Under the pieces are notes generated by a model, which was given only the letters and a program-made list of their open reading frames with translations, did not search any database and was not told the DNA's origin. This document shows positions 1-10,581 of a stretch of 64,000 nucleotides of DNA, one piece after another. The number at the start of each line of letters is the position of its first letter. Position 1 is the first letter of the stretch. This DNA is from Torreya grandis (taxonomy: Eukaryota; Streptophyta; Pinopsida; Cupressales; Taxaceae): NCBI GenBank assembly GCA_037957365.1, contig JARHVA010000593.1, positions 2,012,501-2,076,500 on the forward strand, read 5' to 3'. The translations under genes and the position numbers were made by a program.

Positions 1-249
1 CAATGTTTAAAACCAGTAATCCCTTCTTCTCATTTCAGGGACTAGACTAACACAAATTTAATCAATGAATTATTGTCCAAAGGACTTATTACTAAGCTAC
101 AACACAATAGAAAATAAACAGCAAGCAAAAATCAAGAAAGAACACAACAAGAAAGCAAAGCAAGAAAGGAAAATACTTTACTCCTACCTAGTCTATCTCT
201 AAACAAGCTTACTGTCTTTTTGGATTTTGTGACAAAGAAACCAAGAAAT

Positions 250-1388
250 AATGTTTCATGTACTACCCATTGATTAGCAATGTTAATTCATTCCCTTGCA
301 GGTCTTTGAGTCTGAATGCATTTTCACCCAATATTTTTGCCACTTGATATGGTCCAATCTAGAGAGGAGTGAACTTGTCATATTGTCCCTTCTTCTTGTG
401 GGCCTTCTCCCATAAGAGGACCAAGTTTGATATGTAGAATATTTAAACTTTAGCTCATTTAGTAAACCATCTCTTTACAACATCCTGATGCTTGTTGAAA
501 TTCTTCAATGCTTCATCTCTAGCATCTTTCAATTGGATGATGTTCAGTATTCGGGACTGTACTCTTTCATTATCTTCTATATATTTAGCCATAAACTCAT
601 AGGTGGGCAACTTCAATGTTATAGGAAAAATAGGTTATTATCCATAGACTAGTAGAAATGGAGATGCCTTGAGTGCCTATTTATATCTCATTTTGTCTAC
701 CCATAAAGCATACTTTAATAGGGATTACCATTCTTTGGGTTTCAACTCTATAGATTTATTGATGGTATTTATCAAGTTTTTGTTAGTAGATTCTATGAAT
801 ACATTACCCTCAGGGTAATAGTTTGAAAAGACTTGATGACTATTTGATTGTCATATGCCCACTCAATGAATTTGACTAACATAAAGGTTGGGCCATTGTT
901 GCATACCAAACATAGGTGCATCACAAATTGAGTGATGATATTTTTTTAAAAAAATTGATGATGTCAATCACTTTATTATTCTTGGTGTCCACTACTTTAG
1001 TCCACCTAGAGCAATAATTTGTAGTAGTGAGTAAAAATTTATGCCCTACTAAGGAGTTAGGATTGATCAATCCTACAAAGTTGAGGCCCCATTATGAAAA
1101 TGGATTCATTTCAATCATTGGTTATAAAGGCATGGTTGCCTTTGTTTCTTGTCGATCAAACACTTGACATTAAATACATATTCACACATGAGTGTGGACA
1201 TCTTTGAATATGGTTGGCCAATAGTAACCTACTTCCAATATCTTGTGCACTGTGGTATGCCCTGAAGGGTGACCACTTGCTAGTTTATCATGGAAATTAT
1301 TCATGATTTCCATGGCTTCAGCTCTAGAAACACATCTTAGATAGATCTTCCCATAATTGTCCCTATAGAGGACTCCCCTTTTAACCAT
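250..1388 (-). pseudogene. Element A integrase remnant
   Basis: The open piece at 1182-1388 holds the HHCC zinc-finger region: residues GHPSGHTTVHKIL then GYYWPTIFKDVHTHV, the usual layout before the CxxC pair. Lower-coordinate frames give WGLNFVGLINPNS, the segment with the first catalytic Asp of the DDE core, then RWTKVVDTKNNKVIDII. The frame changes and stops repeatedly, so no active integrase can be made. In this family the protein inserts the cDNA copy into the host chromosome. The left edge is approximate. Confidence 0.75.
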
Positions 1389-1589
1389 AAAATGAGATGA
1401 TCTTAGCCTAAGGGCCCCTTTTTATTCCCTTTCAAGGTATGGATGACACACTCCATGTAGCAAATAGTGAACAATATCCTTATACTTATCACCACTTGAT
1501 ACTTCACCTACTTCAACCTATAAAATGTTAATGCATGGATCATTATTTGTAATAAGTTGGACTAGACCCTAGCCTCTAACTAATTTAGC

Positions 1590-2960
1590 ATATTTTACTT
1601 CTATATCATATTTTGGAGTTTGGTCATCCATTTCCCTCTTCGTTCTTCAAGTTCATTTTGTCCCAGCATCAATTTGACAACAACATCAAACACTATGGCA
1701 TATGTCTTATTCCTCAAGATGTAGTGTCTAAACCTCTTAATAACCTCTACTAGAGTGTAGGCTTGCTTATCTAAAATAGGATAGTTAAGTTTTGTGTTCT
1801 TAATGTTGGTGTTCCTAAATGCTATAAGGTGCTCTTTGTCATTCTCTTTCTGCATCAAGAAAGTGATAATAGTGTGATTAAAAACAAAAGAGTATAGATA
1901 AAAGTATTTGTTAAAATTAAGACTTATCAGAACATGAGCTTGGACAATAGCCTCCTTAATGTCTTGAAATGCCTTATTTGCTTCAGTAGTACATTCTATC
2001 TTCACATCTTTTTTCAGCATCATGTTGAGTGGTCTTACAATCTCCATAAAATCAGAGATAAATTTTCTTACAAAATTAATCTTGCCAAAGAAGGATTTGA
2101 AATTTTTTTTGTTGTTAGGGATTTCTATCTTTAAAATTGCATTTATAATATCAGGGTAAATAGTCATACCTTCCTAGGTGATTATATGTCCTAGAATTTT
2201 TCTAGAAGATACTTTTATTTGGGCTTAAATAAATGCTAGACCTCCTATACTTTTCCAACACTTATTCTAAATGCATCATGTGATCACCTCTATTTTTAGA
2301 AAAAATAGTTAGATCATCCATGAAAATAATGATGTACTTACCTATTAATCTTTAAAATGCATGATCCATTGCTCATTGTAAATTTATTCCTATGTTGATC
2401 AATCTGAATGGCATTTGTTTGTATGTAAACATTCCCCACTTGGTAGTGAAAGAAGTTTTCATTATCTCTTTCTCATTCACTAGGACTTGGTTGTAGCCTA
2501 TAAAACCGTCAATGAATGACATCATTTCAAACTGACTCACCAACTAAATGACCTCATCCTAGGATGGAAAGGGATAATTTTCCTTCTCTGAGGATTTGTT
2601 TAAGTTTATAAAATCAACATAGAGTCTAATTTCTCTCTTTTTTTAGACTAGCACAAGATTTTTAGCCCATATTGAGTGTCATTGGGAAAGATTATCCTTG
2701 CATTTAGTAATTTCTTCACTTCCTTATAAATCAGTGGTTCCAACACTAGATTCACTAGCCTTTGTCTTTATCTAAAGGGTCTGTAGGCCTCTTTCAATGG
2801 GATAGTCTGAGTAACCACACTAGTATCAAATATTTTAAGATCATCATATGACCAGGCAATGACACCCTTGAACTTGGTTAAAATGGCAGTGGTTTCCTTC
2901 AACTCTTCATCAATACAAACTAAACCAATGTTGACACTTTACTCATTCCTAAGATTTTCC
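1590..2960 (-). pseudogene. Element A reverse transcriptase and gypsy-type RNase H remnant
   Basis: Reading leftward: the RT entry segment (SYDDLK around 2860), LYVDFINLN near 2620, FIDGFIGYNQVLV near 2510, KTSFTTKWGMF near 2450 and the active-site box IFMDDLTIFSK around 2300-2330, followed by the RT thumb and RNase H in 1601-2167 (KIEIPNNKKNFKSFFGKINFVRKFI, then LDKQAYTLVEVIKRFRHYI). The catalytic box is FMDD, a normal gypsy variant. Stops and shifts interrupt it throughout, so it is a fossil. Confidence 0.85.
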
Positions 2961-3239
2961 AAGTTAACTTGGTTATAATCTTTTCTGCTCACCTTGGGTT
3001 ATTTAGCTTCAATTCTTTATTTATCCAAGTCAAACATCCTTTCTAAGGATATCATGCCCTTGGGGATTTGGTTCTCCTTAAGTTGGATTACTCCATCTTT
3101 GTTGTTCTTTGAATTTTTATAGAACTTTCATCTTGTTCATCAATAATGTGGGATTCAAATATGCAAGAATTACAAATGAAGTCAATTATCTACTTATCAT
3201 CATCAAAAACTTGGAATTAATTGATATTGTCTGGCATAG

Positions 3240-3760
3240 AGGGGCATGAAATTATTTCCACAGTAAACTCCTATAAGTTCAAAGGCTTTGGAGGCACTAG
3301 GTTTGTTGTTGTTGAAGCTCGAACATCCGCCAATTGGTTCTGATCCCTAGGCAAGGAAATAATATTGAATGAGTCAAAATACTCAATCAAATTCCAAGCT
3401 CTAAATTTATACTTTCTTAAAAAGGAAAACTTACACTAATATCTACTCCTGACCTAATTAACAACTAATTCTAAATCACCATAGACTAACAGTTCTTTTA
3501 ACTTATGTTTAATTACAAATTGAATTCCTAAAATAATAGTTTCATATTATGTTAAATTATTAGTACAAGTGAACCATAATCTATAAGAAGCTAAATATTT
3601 TTTTCCTTTGGGATTTGTTAGAATAATTCTAATGCCAAAACCTTGTTGAGCTTGCGCAACAACATTAGTGGTTTCCAAAGTGTAAACACCTAAGTGAGAG
3701 GATTGGTAATTTACCTTTTTGTTCTTAGCATTATATTCATTGATCGTGTATTTCATTTTG
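3240..3760 (-). pseudogene. Element A archaeal-type RNase H remnant, lying upstream of RT
   Basis: The open piece 3547-3756 gives GFGIRIILTNPKGKKYLASY then WFTCTNNLT, the signature of the archaeal-type RNase H of plant Tat elements (GAG.VL.SP.GK...F.CTNN.AEYEAL). Reading on past stops gives YETIILGIQFVIKHKLKEL, VYGDLELVVN and a tail SFNIISLPRDQNQLAD, matching the usual GDS.LVV.QV and P R..N..AD blocks. The first catalytic Asp is not visible. In the element it sits between protease (18.3 kb) and RT (2.9 kb), unlike element C, where it follows the gypsy RNase H. Confidence 0.75.
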
Positions 3761-3798
3761 GTTTCCCAATCAATCTTGATTTGATTTGGAATCCCATG

Positions 3799-3803
3799 CC
3801 AAG
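3799..3803. repeat. Target-site duplication CCAAG, left copy (element C)
   Basis: CCAAG directly precedes the TG of the left LTR and recurs at 18049-18053 right after the CA of the right LTR. A 5-bp duplication is standard for Ty3/gypsy integration. Confidence 0.95.
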
Positions 3804-4211
3804 TGTTTCTATCGCTAATTCACTTTTTCAGATTATAAAGAGAGAGAAGAAACTAAAGAGATAAATGGACAAGGCATGTGAAGTACCTGGATAAAGATTG
3901 CGCACCGTAATCCAGACGTTTGTGAGCACCCCTCTTTGGCTGTGAAGGAATGACACCTGCAAAGAAAAGGAACTTGGACAAGAAAATGTTAGATGGATAG
4001 GCGGTGGGTTGCCAAGCAAAAGCTTGTTCCCGGAAGTGTGAAAACTTCCTCAAGGGAGGTCAACCCACTGATAACAGACAGATAAAAGATCAAGAAAATA
4101 CAGAATGCCAGGAGACAGAAGTGATAAACAAATTAGAAAGGAAAGAAAAGACAAAATGATTACCTGAAGGAGTTGTCGGGCTGATGACAGTTGCCGAGGT
4201 CAGAAATGTCA

Positions 4212-4282
4212 CCGGTGTCGGTTACTGATCTGTCGACGTCGGTTATCCTGCCGACGTCGGTTGGGGAAGTGACCGGCGTCGG
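4212..4282. repeat. Palindrome cluster CCGACGTCGG, LTR copy 1
   Basis: Four copies or variants: 4212, 4233, 4251 (perfect) and 4273 (CCGGCGTCGG). The perfect 10-mer is self-complementary, with an ACGT core and a CCGAC half-site on each strand. The same cluster lies in the other LTR near 17042-17112. Confidence 0.85.
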
Positions 4283-4847
4283 TCGGGGTTGTGGACTGTA
4301 GTCGGGTCTGGGTTGGTTTCTGGACTGTGGACGGGTTCGGTTTGTGAACAGGGTCGAGACAGAGTTCGGGGACAAATTTGGATGGACTGAGGAATGCTCT
4401 GGTTCTGGTTAGGTGCCCTGTATAGGGTCTTTGTTGACAGGGGGATGAGGAAGTTGTCTGGGATTGTATAGAAAAGGGGACAGTGTGAGAGGAAGATGCA
4501 CAGAGGACAAGGTCTGAGAAGGCTTTTCAGCCTCTCAGGGGAAGAATAGAGGGAGCAGGAAACAGCAGATATACCAGATAATTGGAAGCTAAAGAAATGA
4601 AACAAAATGAAATAACAGACTGTGCTTACCTTTTTGTTTGCCGAATGAAGAGTGGGAGAGCTGTTGTTGGAGCCACAGAAGGCTTGTTGCAAGAGGAGAT
4701 TCCTGATCTAGAGCCTTTGCACCTGTTGCTGCTGTTTCACGAGGTCCAGATGGAGAAGAGATGAATGCCAAAACGCCAAGAGAATTCTGTTTGTGAGCTC
4801 AAGGGTCCAGGGGCTGCAACGGATGCAAAAAGGGGTAATGAAGGCTG

Positions 4848-4896
4848 CCGACACCGGCAGTTTCACCGACGTCGGCCGAAGGGTCGCCGACGTCGG
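4848..4896. repeat. Palindrome cluster CCGACGTCGG, LTR copy 2
   Basis: Three copies at 4848 (CCGACACCGG), 4866 and 4887 (both perfect), spaced 18-21 bp. The other LTR has the same cluster at about 17678-17726, with several copies changed by transitions. Confidence 0.85.
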
Positions 4897-5218
4897 CGGT
4901 GGCAGAATGGGGACAGAGGCTAAAAATAGCCTCTGTGCATTCTTGCACGCCGCCGGGCGAGGGGTTATGGGAAGAACGGTCACGAGGATGCTTAAATGGG
5001 CATGGGGGGAAGATAATGAGGAGATTTGACATAATAAATGCTAGGGGGAAGGTGGAGGGATTCAAGGGAGGATCCAAGGTGGCAAGGGTGGGGTGGAAAG
5101 GGGGCCACTTAATTAAAATATTTAAGTTATTTTAATCAAATGAATGGAGGGGTTAGGATATGGGTTTGAGGCGAACAAGGGGGAGAACCAAGGTGCAGAC
5201 ACGTTTGCGGTGTCTACA

Positions 5219-5232
5219 TTTGCCCCTTTTTG
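5219..5232 (-). other. Element C polypurine tract
   Basis: On the element strand AAAAAGGGGCAAA directly precedes the TGTAGACA start of the 3' LTR. This is the position and composition of the plus-strand primer. Confidence 0.85.
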
Positions 5233-6701
5233 TCTTGTTGGTTGTTCTTGACGAACTGCAAGACAAAAATAGGAGTTGGTTGCCCCAGGAAAAGGATGAG
5301 GTGTTCCCCCCTCAAAGCGATAGTCGAGAGAAGGGAACCGAAGATCGAGTGTCGATTTGACAGAGAAATGGATAGAAGAGAGTGAGTGAAAACCCTACAA
5401 CAGTCGTGATTGCACGTAGACCACTTCACGGGAGGGTCGGGTCAAATTGTCGCATGTCGAGGGTCAAGGAGTGCCAAAATTGAAGTAATCGGGCCCCAGC
5501 ATTTAGTCGTCTGCTGATCGGGTCACTCAATCTAAGCTGAAGCTCCAAATGGTCATCGTGTTCCAGGTATCCCAGGCTCAGGAAGTGCTCCTAAAATCAC
5601 GAAAAGGTCACAAGTAGTAGGGATCAACTGGCTCGCGATCCTATACTTGCGAAGGGTCAAAAATAGTCTGTGGACAATTCTGCTAACCAGCCGTGAGGTA
5701 GCACACATGCAAAAACAACCAAGGCAACATTGGCTTGGAAGTAGTCGAAGGTCGAAGGAGATGGACATGATCTCCAATGGTCATTGGTCAAGGGGATGGA
5801 TGGACGAAAGGATGCGGCCGAGCTAACCTCAGAAAATATCATGTGATCTGAGTGATGCCTACATAGCCCTTGTGTGAAGGGCCTCAGGCCAATGTAGTTC
5901 TCCCTAAAAGGGAGGAATGGTCAAAGAAAATGATTTGTCTTGGTCAAAGTCGCAGAAGGGAAGGTGTGTCCATCAAAAAGATGAACAAACGGGGGTGGTC
6001 GAGCTAACCTCAGAAGATGTGGTATCTGAGTGCTGCCTACATAGCCCTGGTCATAGGGCCTCAAACCAATGTAGTTCGGGCAAAAGGTCTGATTGATCAA
6101 TGATTGGATGTGGTCAAGTGTCAAAATGATGAGGCTAAGATGAGGATAAAATGATGCTACAGATGGTGTATTCTGTAGAATTGGTCGAGAGTCTTTCATC
6201 TCTAGCAAGTTTCCATAGTCGTGATGGATGTATGATAAAAATGAATGGAGGTCTATTTATGCTTCAGCAAGTATTGGTTTATGCTTAGCATAAATTGGGT
6301 CTGGTCGGTAGTTTCCATGTGTATTGGTGTCCATAGAAACTATGTGAAAAGGACAAGGCGATGCCGGCTGAAAATGATGAAAATGGCTTGGTTAAGGATG
6401 AGTCGACAATTGATGTGACCAAAGTGTAGAGAAAAGATGAAAGGCAAATCGCTCTTTCATTGACAAGGACCAGAAAGGAAGCATAGATAGGGGTTATTAG
6501 AACCAAAACCCCGTTCATGCATTACGTCGTCGACCAGTATGGTGTTAGGGCGGTAATCGAATCACTTTGACATTAAAGTGAACTCGAAGTCCCTTGAGCA
6601 GGTGATAGGAGGAGGATAGGGTAACCCAGTTTAAGAGCAGGAATAACCGTGCCCCTTTTTATAGGAGACCCTGAGACAGCTACAAGCCAAGTCCGTGACT
6701 C

Positions 6702-6733
<32 letters not shown>

Positions 6734-7239
6734 GGTGCAGGCTGATCGATGCGGGAAGCCTACATAGAGATGTCTTTTAATGTAGTGGTCATGTTGCGAA
6801 GCTGATCAATGCGGGAAGCTTCTAAGAAAAATTGCTGTTTGTAGCAAGATTTAGTCATAGCCATCCTTCGAGGGAGTGGTCTATATTTTTGCTTGATAAA
6901 AAGTCTGAATAGCTCTCCTTCGGGGGATCAGTCTATTAGCTACAGCAATGATAGTACAGCTGTCCTTCGAGGGATCAGTCTGTCTTTTTGATTTGATTTT
7001 GTGACCTTGGATTATGTTTTGACATCTTGATTTGTATTTTTTGATTTTTGATTAGAGTCACAGACAAGGCTGTAGAAGCTCAAGGACTCCCCTTTTATTA
7101 GGACAAAGCATCCATGCATCATAAAAGGGTCGTAGAGGACTTGTTAAAGGGGAATAGGGTTGAAAGGGATGAGGATTAAGAGGACGAGGATTGCTCAAGG
7201 GACAAGCTCAAGTTACGTGTCAAGTAGACGAGTACTCGA
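5233..7239 (-). other. Element C 3' noncoding region with direct repeats and poly(A)30
   Basis: Two kilobases between the end of pol and the purine tract hold no ORF I can support. They do hold structure: a diverged direct repeat of about 85 bp (5816-5900 and 5997-6079, sharing GAGCTAACCTCAG and ATGTAGTTC); the motif GCTGATCRATGCGGGAAGC twice (near 6742 and 6800); a block with TCCTTCGAGGGATCAGTCT three times (near 6863, 6916, 6962); and 30 consecutive T at 6703-6732, which is poly(A) on the transcript strand. Confidence 0.7.
6703..6732. repeat. Homopolymer (T)30
   Basis: Thirty consecutive T inside the element C 3' region. On the sense strand it is internal poly(A), well before the LTR. Confidence 0.95.
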
Positions 7240-7689
7240 CTAACAGAAGAACGGTCGAAGATGCAACGCATTAAGAGGCTCAGGTTCTGGCCGTCCGTCG
7301 AGGGAGGACAGACGATAAGTCCCTGACCCATACTTGTGCGTGATGATAAAAGGTCCAAGCCAAATGGGGGCGAATTTGCCTCGTTTACTTTGCTCCATAT
7401 TGGTCACGTGCTGATTCTCTTTGAGGATGAGGTCTCCGATGTTGAAATCTCGTTCTCGAAGATTTTTTTCGTAGGCCCGCTTTATGCGACTTTGGTAGAC
7501 ATGGAGATGATTGAGGGCAGCAAGACGGCGCTCGTCGAGTAACTCAAGTTGAGCTAAGCGATCTTGATGAAAGTCGTCGTTGGAGAGAATGTCATGCAGG
7601 GAGATGCGGAGAGACGGGATCTGTACTTCGAGAGGTAAGACAGCCTCTGTTCTGTACACGAGAGAGAAGGGAGTAGCACCCGTAGAGGT
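7240..7689 (-). pseudogene. Element C integrase, C-terminal part with GPF/Y domain
   Basis: This is the same frame as the upstream integrase, cut off by a TGA at 7690-7692. It opens with the conserved stretch ending ATPFSLVYRTEAVLP, then shows FNIGDLIL and the GPF/Y module (APIWLGPFIITHKYGSGTYRL), ending LHLRPFF before the natural TAG at 7240-7242. In the family this part binds DNA non-specifically and guides target choice. It could only be made as part of the full protein if the TGA were read through. Confidence 0.85.
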
Positions 7690-8733
7690 TCAGATGCTAG
7701 TGCGGTAGGCCCACAAAGCGAAGGGAATATGAATGTGCCAATCCCTTCCTATATCGTCGACCACCTTCATGAGAATTTTGGTGAGAATTTTGTTGGAAGC
7801 CTCAGCCTGCCCATTTGCTTGTGGGTAGTAAGGTGAAGAAAAGCTGAGTTTGATGCCAAATGAGTCGCATAGTTTTTGGACAGTTTTGTTTTTGAAGGAC
7901 TTGCCGTTGTCAGTGATGATTTTGTGAGGGACACCGAAATGACAGATGATGTGGCTGCTGATGAAGTTGACAATTTTGTCGGCTTTTGGGGAGACAAGAG
8001 GAATGGCTTCCACCCACTTGGTGAAATACTCAGTGGCAGTGATGATGGACTGATGATGAAGAGACGAGTGAGGGTTGATCTCACCGATGAGATCCAAGCC
8101 CCACTGAGAGAAAGGCCAAAAATCCTGAGCGACTTGCAAGGCGTGGCTGGGGAGATGAAGCAGGTTAGAGTGTTGCTGACACTTGATGCAACGCCGAACA
8201 TAATCGCTACAGTCTTGATGAAGGGTGGGCCAATAATAACCCAGGCAAAGGATGCGTTTGGCAACCGAGTTTCCACTGAAGTGTCCACCACAAATCCCGT
8301 CGTGGACTTGCTTTATGGCTTGAGGAGCTTCAGTGGAGGTTAGACAGCGAAGAAGGAGACCGTCGAAGCCTCGCTTATAGAGAAGACCCCCTAGCATGGT
8401 ATAGTGAGCTGTGCGCTTGATGAAAGCTCGCCGCACATTGCTAGAGAGGTTGGGAGGAGTGACAGAAAGAGACAAGTAGTCCACAAGTTGCTTATACCAG
8501 TCATCTTGTGGGCTAGAATTGATAGTGTTGATATGGTCGATGTGAGGAGAGATGTATGAAGGCAAAGGTACGCGATGCACTGTGACAAAAAGGCGAGATG
8601 ACGATGATGAAGACAGGATATGCGAAGCAAGAGAAGCCATGGTGTCGGCAAACTTGTTCGTAGAGCGTGGAACAGTCTGCAAGAGGTAATGGTTGAAAGA
8701 TGCCAAAAGAAGGTCAACACGATTCTTATACCT
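7690..8733 (-). pseudogene. Element C integrase (zinc finger and DDE core) with archaeal RNase H tail
   Basis: The first codons complete the archaeal RNase H: LLQTVPRSTNKFADTMASL, with its last catalytic Asp. The HHCC finger follows (VHDGICGGHFSGNSVAKRI then CIKCQQH), then the catalytic core with all three acids visible: WGLDLIGEI, KIITDNGKSF and NGQAEASNK, in the normal order. A TGA at 7690-7692 ends it before the C-terminal module; a TAG at 8734 separates it from RT. The domain sequence is otherwise intact, consistent with a recent insertion. Confidence 0.9.
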
Positions 8734-10581
8734 CTATAAAACTTTGTTTTTACAGAGATATGAACCGTTAACTTGATTAACGACGAGCTGCGAGTCGCCG
8801 AAGATGTTGATAGACTTGATGTGGAGGGAAAGGGCAGTCTGAAGTCCCAAAATTAAGGCCTCGTATTCGGCCATATTATTGGTACAATCAAAGTCAAGCT
8901 TGAAAGATAGAGGCATGGGCTCCCCTTCGAGTGGGATGAGGATGACCCCCGCACCCCCACCGAGTTGACATTTGGAGCCGTCAAAGAACATGGTCATTTG
9001 GTAGACGGTGTCATCGGTGGAAAGGGTAGCGATAGACTCGTCAGGGAACTCACAGTGTGAAGGTTGGTTGTCGGGAAGAGGGGCATCTGCCAATTGGTCA
9101 GCGATGGTTTGCCCCTTGATAGATTTCTGCTGGATGAATTCGAAGTCAAACTCAGCAAGCAGCATGAGCCACCGAGCCATACGTTGATTCTGATATGGCT
9201 TGGAGTGCATGTACTTGAGAGGGTCGGTGTGAGTGACGACAAAGGTTTTGTGGTTGAGAAGATAGTGGCGGAGCTTGGTAGCGGAAAAGACTAATGCCAA
9301 ACAGAGTTTCTCAGTATGAGTATACCGAGTTTCATAGTCGACCAGTGTTCGGCTGATGTAGTAAACCGCTTGCTCACGATGATGCTCGTCTCGGTGCGCG
9401 ATCATGGCACCTAACGAATGGTTGGTGGCAGAGATGTAAAGGTAGAAGGGTTGGTCGTCTTTAGGTGGAATGAGGACTGGTGGAGAGACCAGATAGCCTT
9501 TGAGGGCTTCAAAAGCCTCTTGACAGCCCTTATCCCATTTAAAGGAGACGTTCTTCTTAAGGAGGTGATGGAAAGGTTGGCAGCGGTCTGAAAGCTGCGA
9601 GATGAAATGGCGAATGGACTGGAGCTTCCCTTGTAGACTGCGAAGCTGCTTGAGATTGGTCGGGGGTGGCATTTCGAGGATAGCGCGGATCTTGGTGGGA
9701 TCTATCTCGATACCACGGAAAGAAATGATGAAGCTGAGAAGTTTGCCTGAGAGGACCCCAAAGACACACTTCTTGGGGTTGAGGCGGACATTGTATTGCA
9801 GAAGGTGAGAGAAGATGATTGTGAGAATGGTCAAGTGGTCGCGGTGAAGTTTGGATTTGCTGAGAAGGTCATCCACATAGTCCTCCATGATTTTGTGGAG
9901 GAGATCGTGGAAAATGTAGGTCATGGCGCGCTGATATGTGGCACCAGCATTTTTCAAGCCGAAAGACATGACTCGATAAAAGAAAGTCCCCCATGGGGTG
10001 ATGAATGTAGTCTTGTGCTGATCTTCCGGTGCGATCAGGATTTGATTGTATCCTGAAAACCCGTCCATGAGAGATAGCATCTCATGGCTGGCCGTGAGAT
10101 CAACAAGCTGGTCAATGTTAGGAAGAGGGAAGTCGTCTTTGGGACAGGCTAGGTTAAGGTCGCGATAGTCCGTGCAGATCTGAATCCCCCCAGTTGCTTT
10201 AGTAACTGGGACGATGTTAGAGACCCACTGTGGATAATCGATGGGTTGGATGAAGGAGACAGAAAGAAGGCGCTGAAGCTCCTCTTTGACAAGGAGCACA
10301 ATGCGAGGATGCATCTTTCGAAGCTTTTGCCTAACAGGCTTAGCCTCTGGTTTGGTGACAATGTTATGGGTAGCAATGGTGGGGTCGATGCCAGGCATGT
10401 CGCTGTAAGTCCAGGCAAAGGCCTTGCTATGGTTGGAAAGGAACTGGGCATAGTCAAGTTGTTCCTGAGCATCTAAAGATTGGCCAATCTTTAAGACGTG
10501 AGGAACATCGAAAGAAGAAGGGAGGTTGATGTCAATGGTGGATTCATTTAACATAACCTGGGTCTCGGAAGGGAGGAAACG
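8734..10581 (-). pseudogene. Element C reverse transcriptase, gypsy RNase H and archaeal RNase H
   Basis: About 606 codons are open from 10554. RT: KATGGIQICTDYRDLN, the active-site box YVDD at 9868-9879 and the fingers and thumb in order. The gypsy RNase H follows, but its first catalytic position reads FYLYISATNH, with no Asp where active family members have one, while the later Glu and Asp positions remain. Archaeal RNase H comes next with TMFFDGSKC, NNMAEYEALILGL and IFGDSQLVVNQV, that is D, E and D. The fourth acid lies beyond the TAG at 8734-8736. Dual RNase H is the hallmark of the Tat lineage. The upstream stop is TAG at 10582. Confidence 0.93.

Larger units (their letters stand above)
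1..3803 (-). mobile_element. Element A, 3' part of an old Ty3/gypsy (Tat-like) retrotransposon
   Basis: Minus-strand pol remnants run leftward through this stretch: archaeal RNase H, RT, RNase H, integrase. The element continues on the far side of element C at 18049-20000, where protease and gag lie, so C split it between protease and archaeal RNase H. Decay is heavy, with many stops and frame changes, and the DNA is AT-rich. The left end and the 3' LTR lie outside the window; positions 1-250 hold nothing I recognise. Assignment to the Tat group rests on the second RNase H domain and is an inference. Confidence 0.85.
3804..5218 (-). repeat. Element C 3' LTR
   Basis: It matches 16634-18048 over its full length. 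On the element strand it begins TGTAGACACC and ends AGAAACA. It carries two clusters of the palindrome CCGACGTCGG and variants (4212-4282 and 4848-4896). Short ORFs inside it, rich in TDVG or PTS repeats, are translations of these palindromes and not genes. Confidence 0.97.

Noticed and set aside
4160..5135. ORFs with TDVG or PTS repeats in the LTRs and near 15547-15852
   Set aside because: They translate the palindrome arrays; other frames are equally open and none has a domain.
5233..7239. Envelope-like or accessory gene in the element C 3' region
   Set aside because: No ORF longer than about 95 codons and no signal peptide or membrane pattern that stands out.
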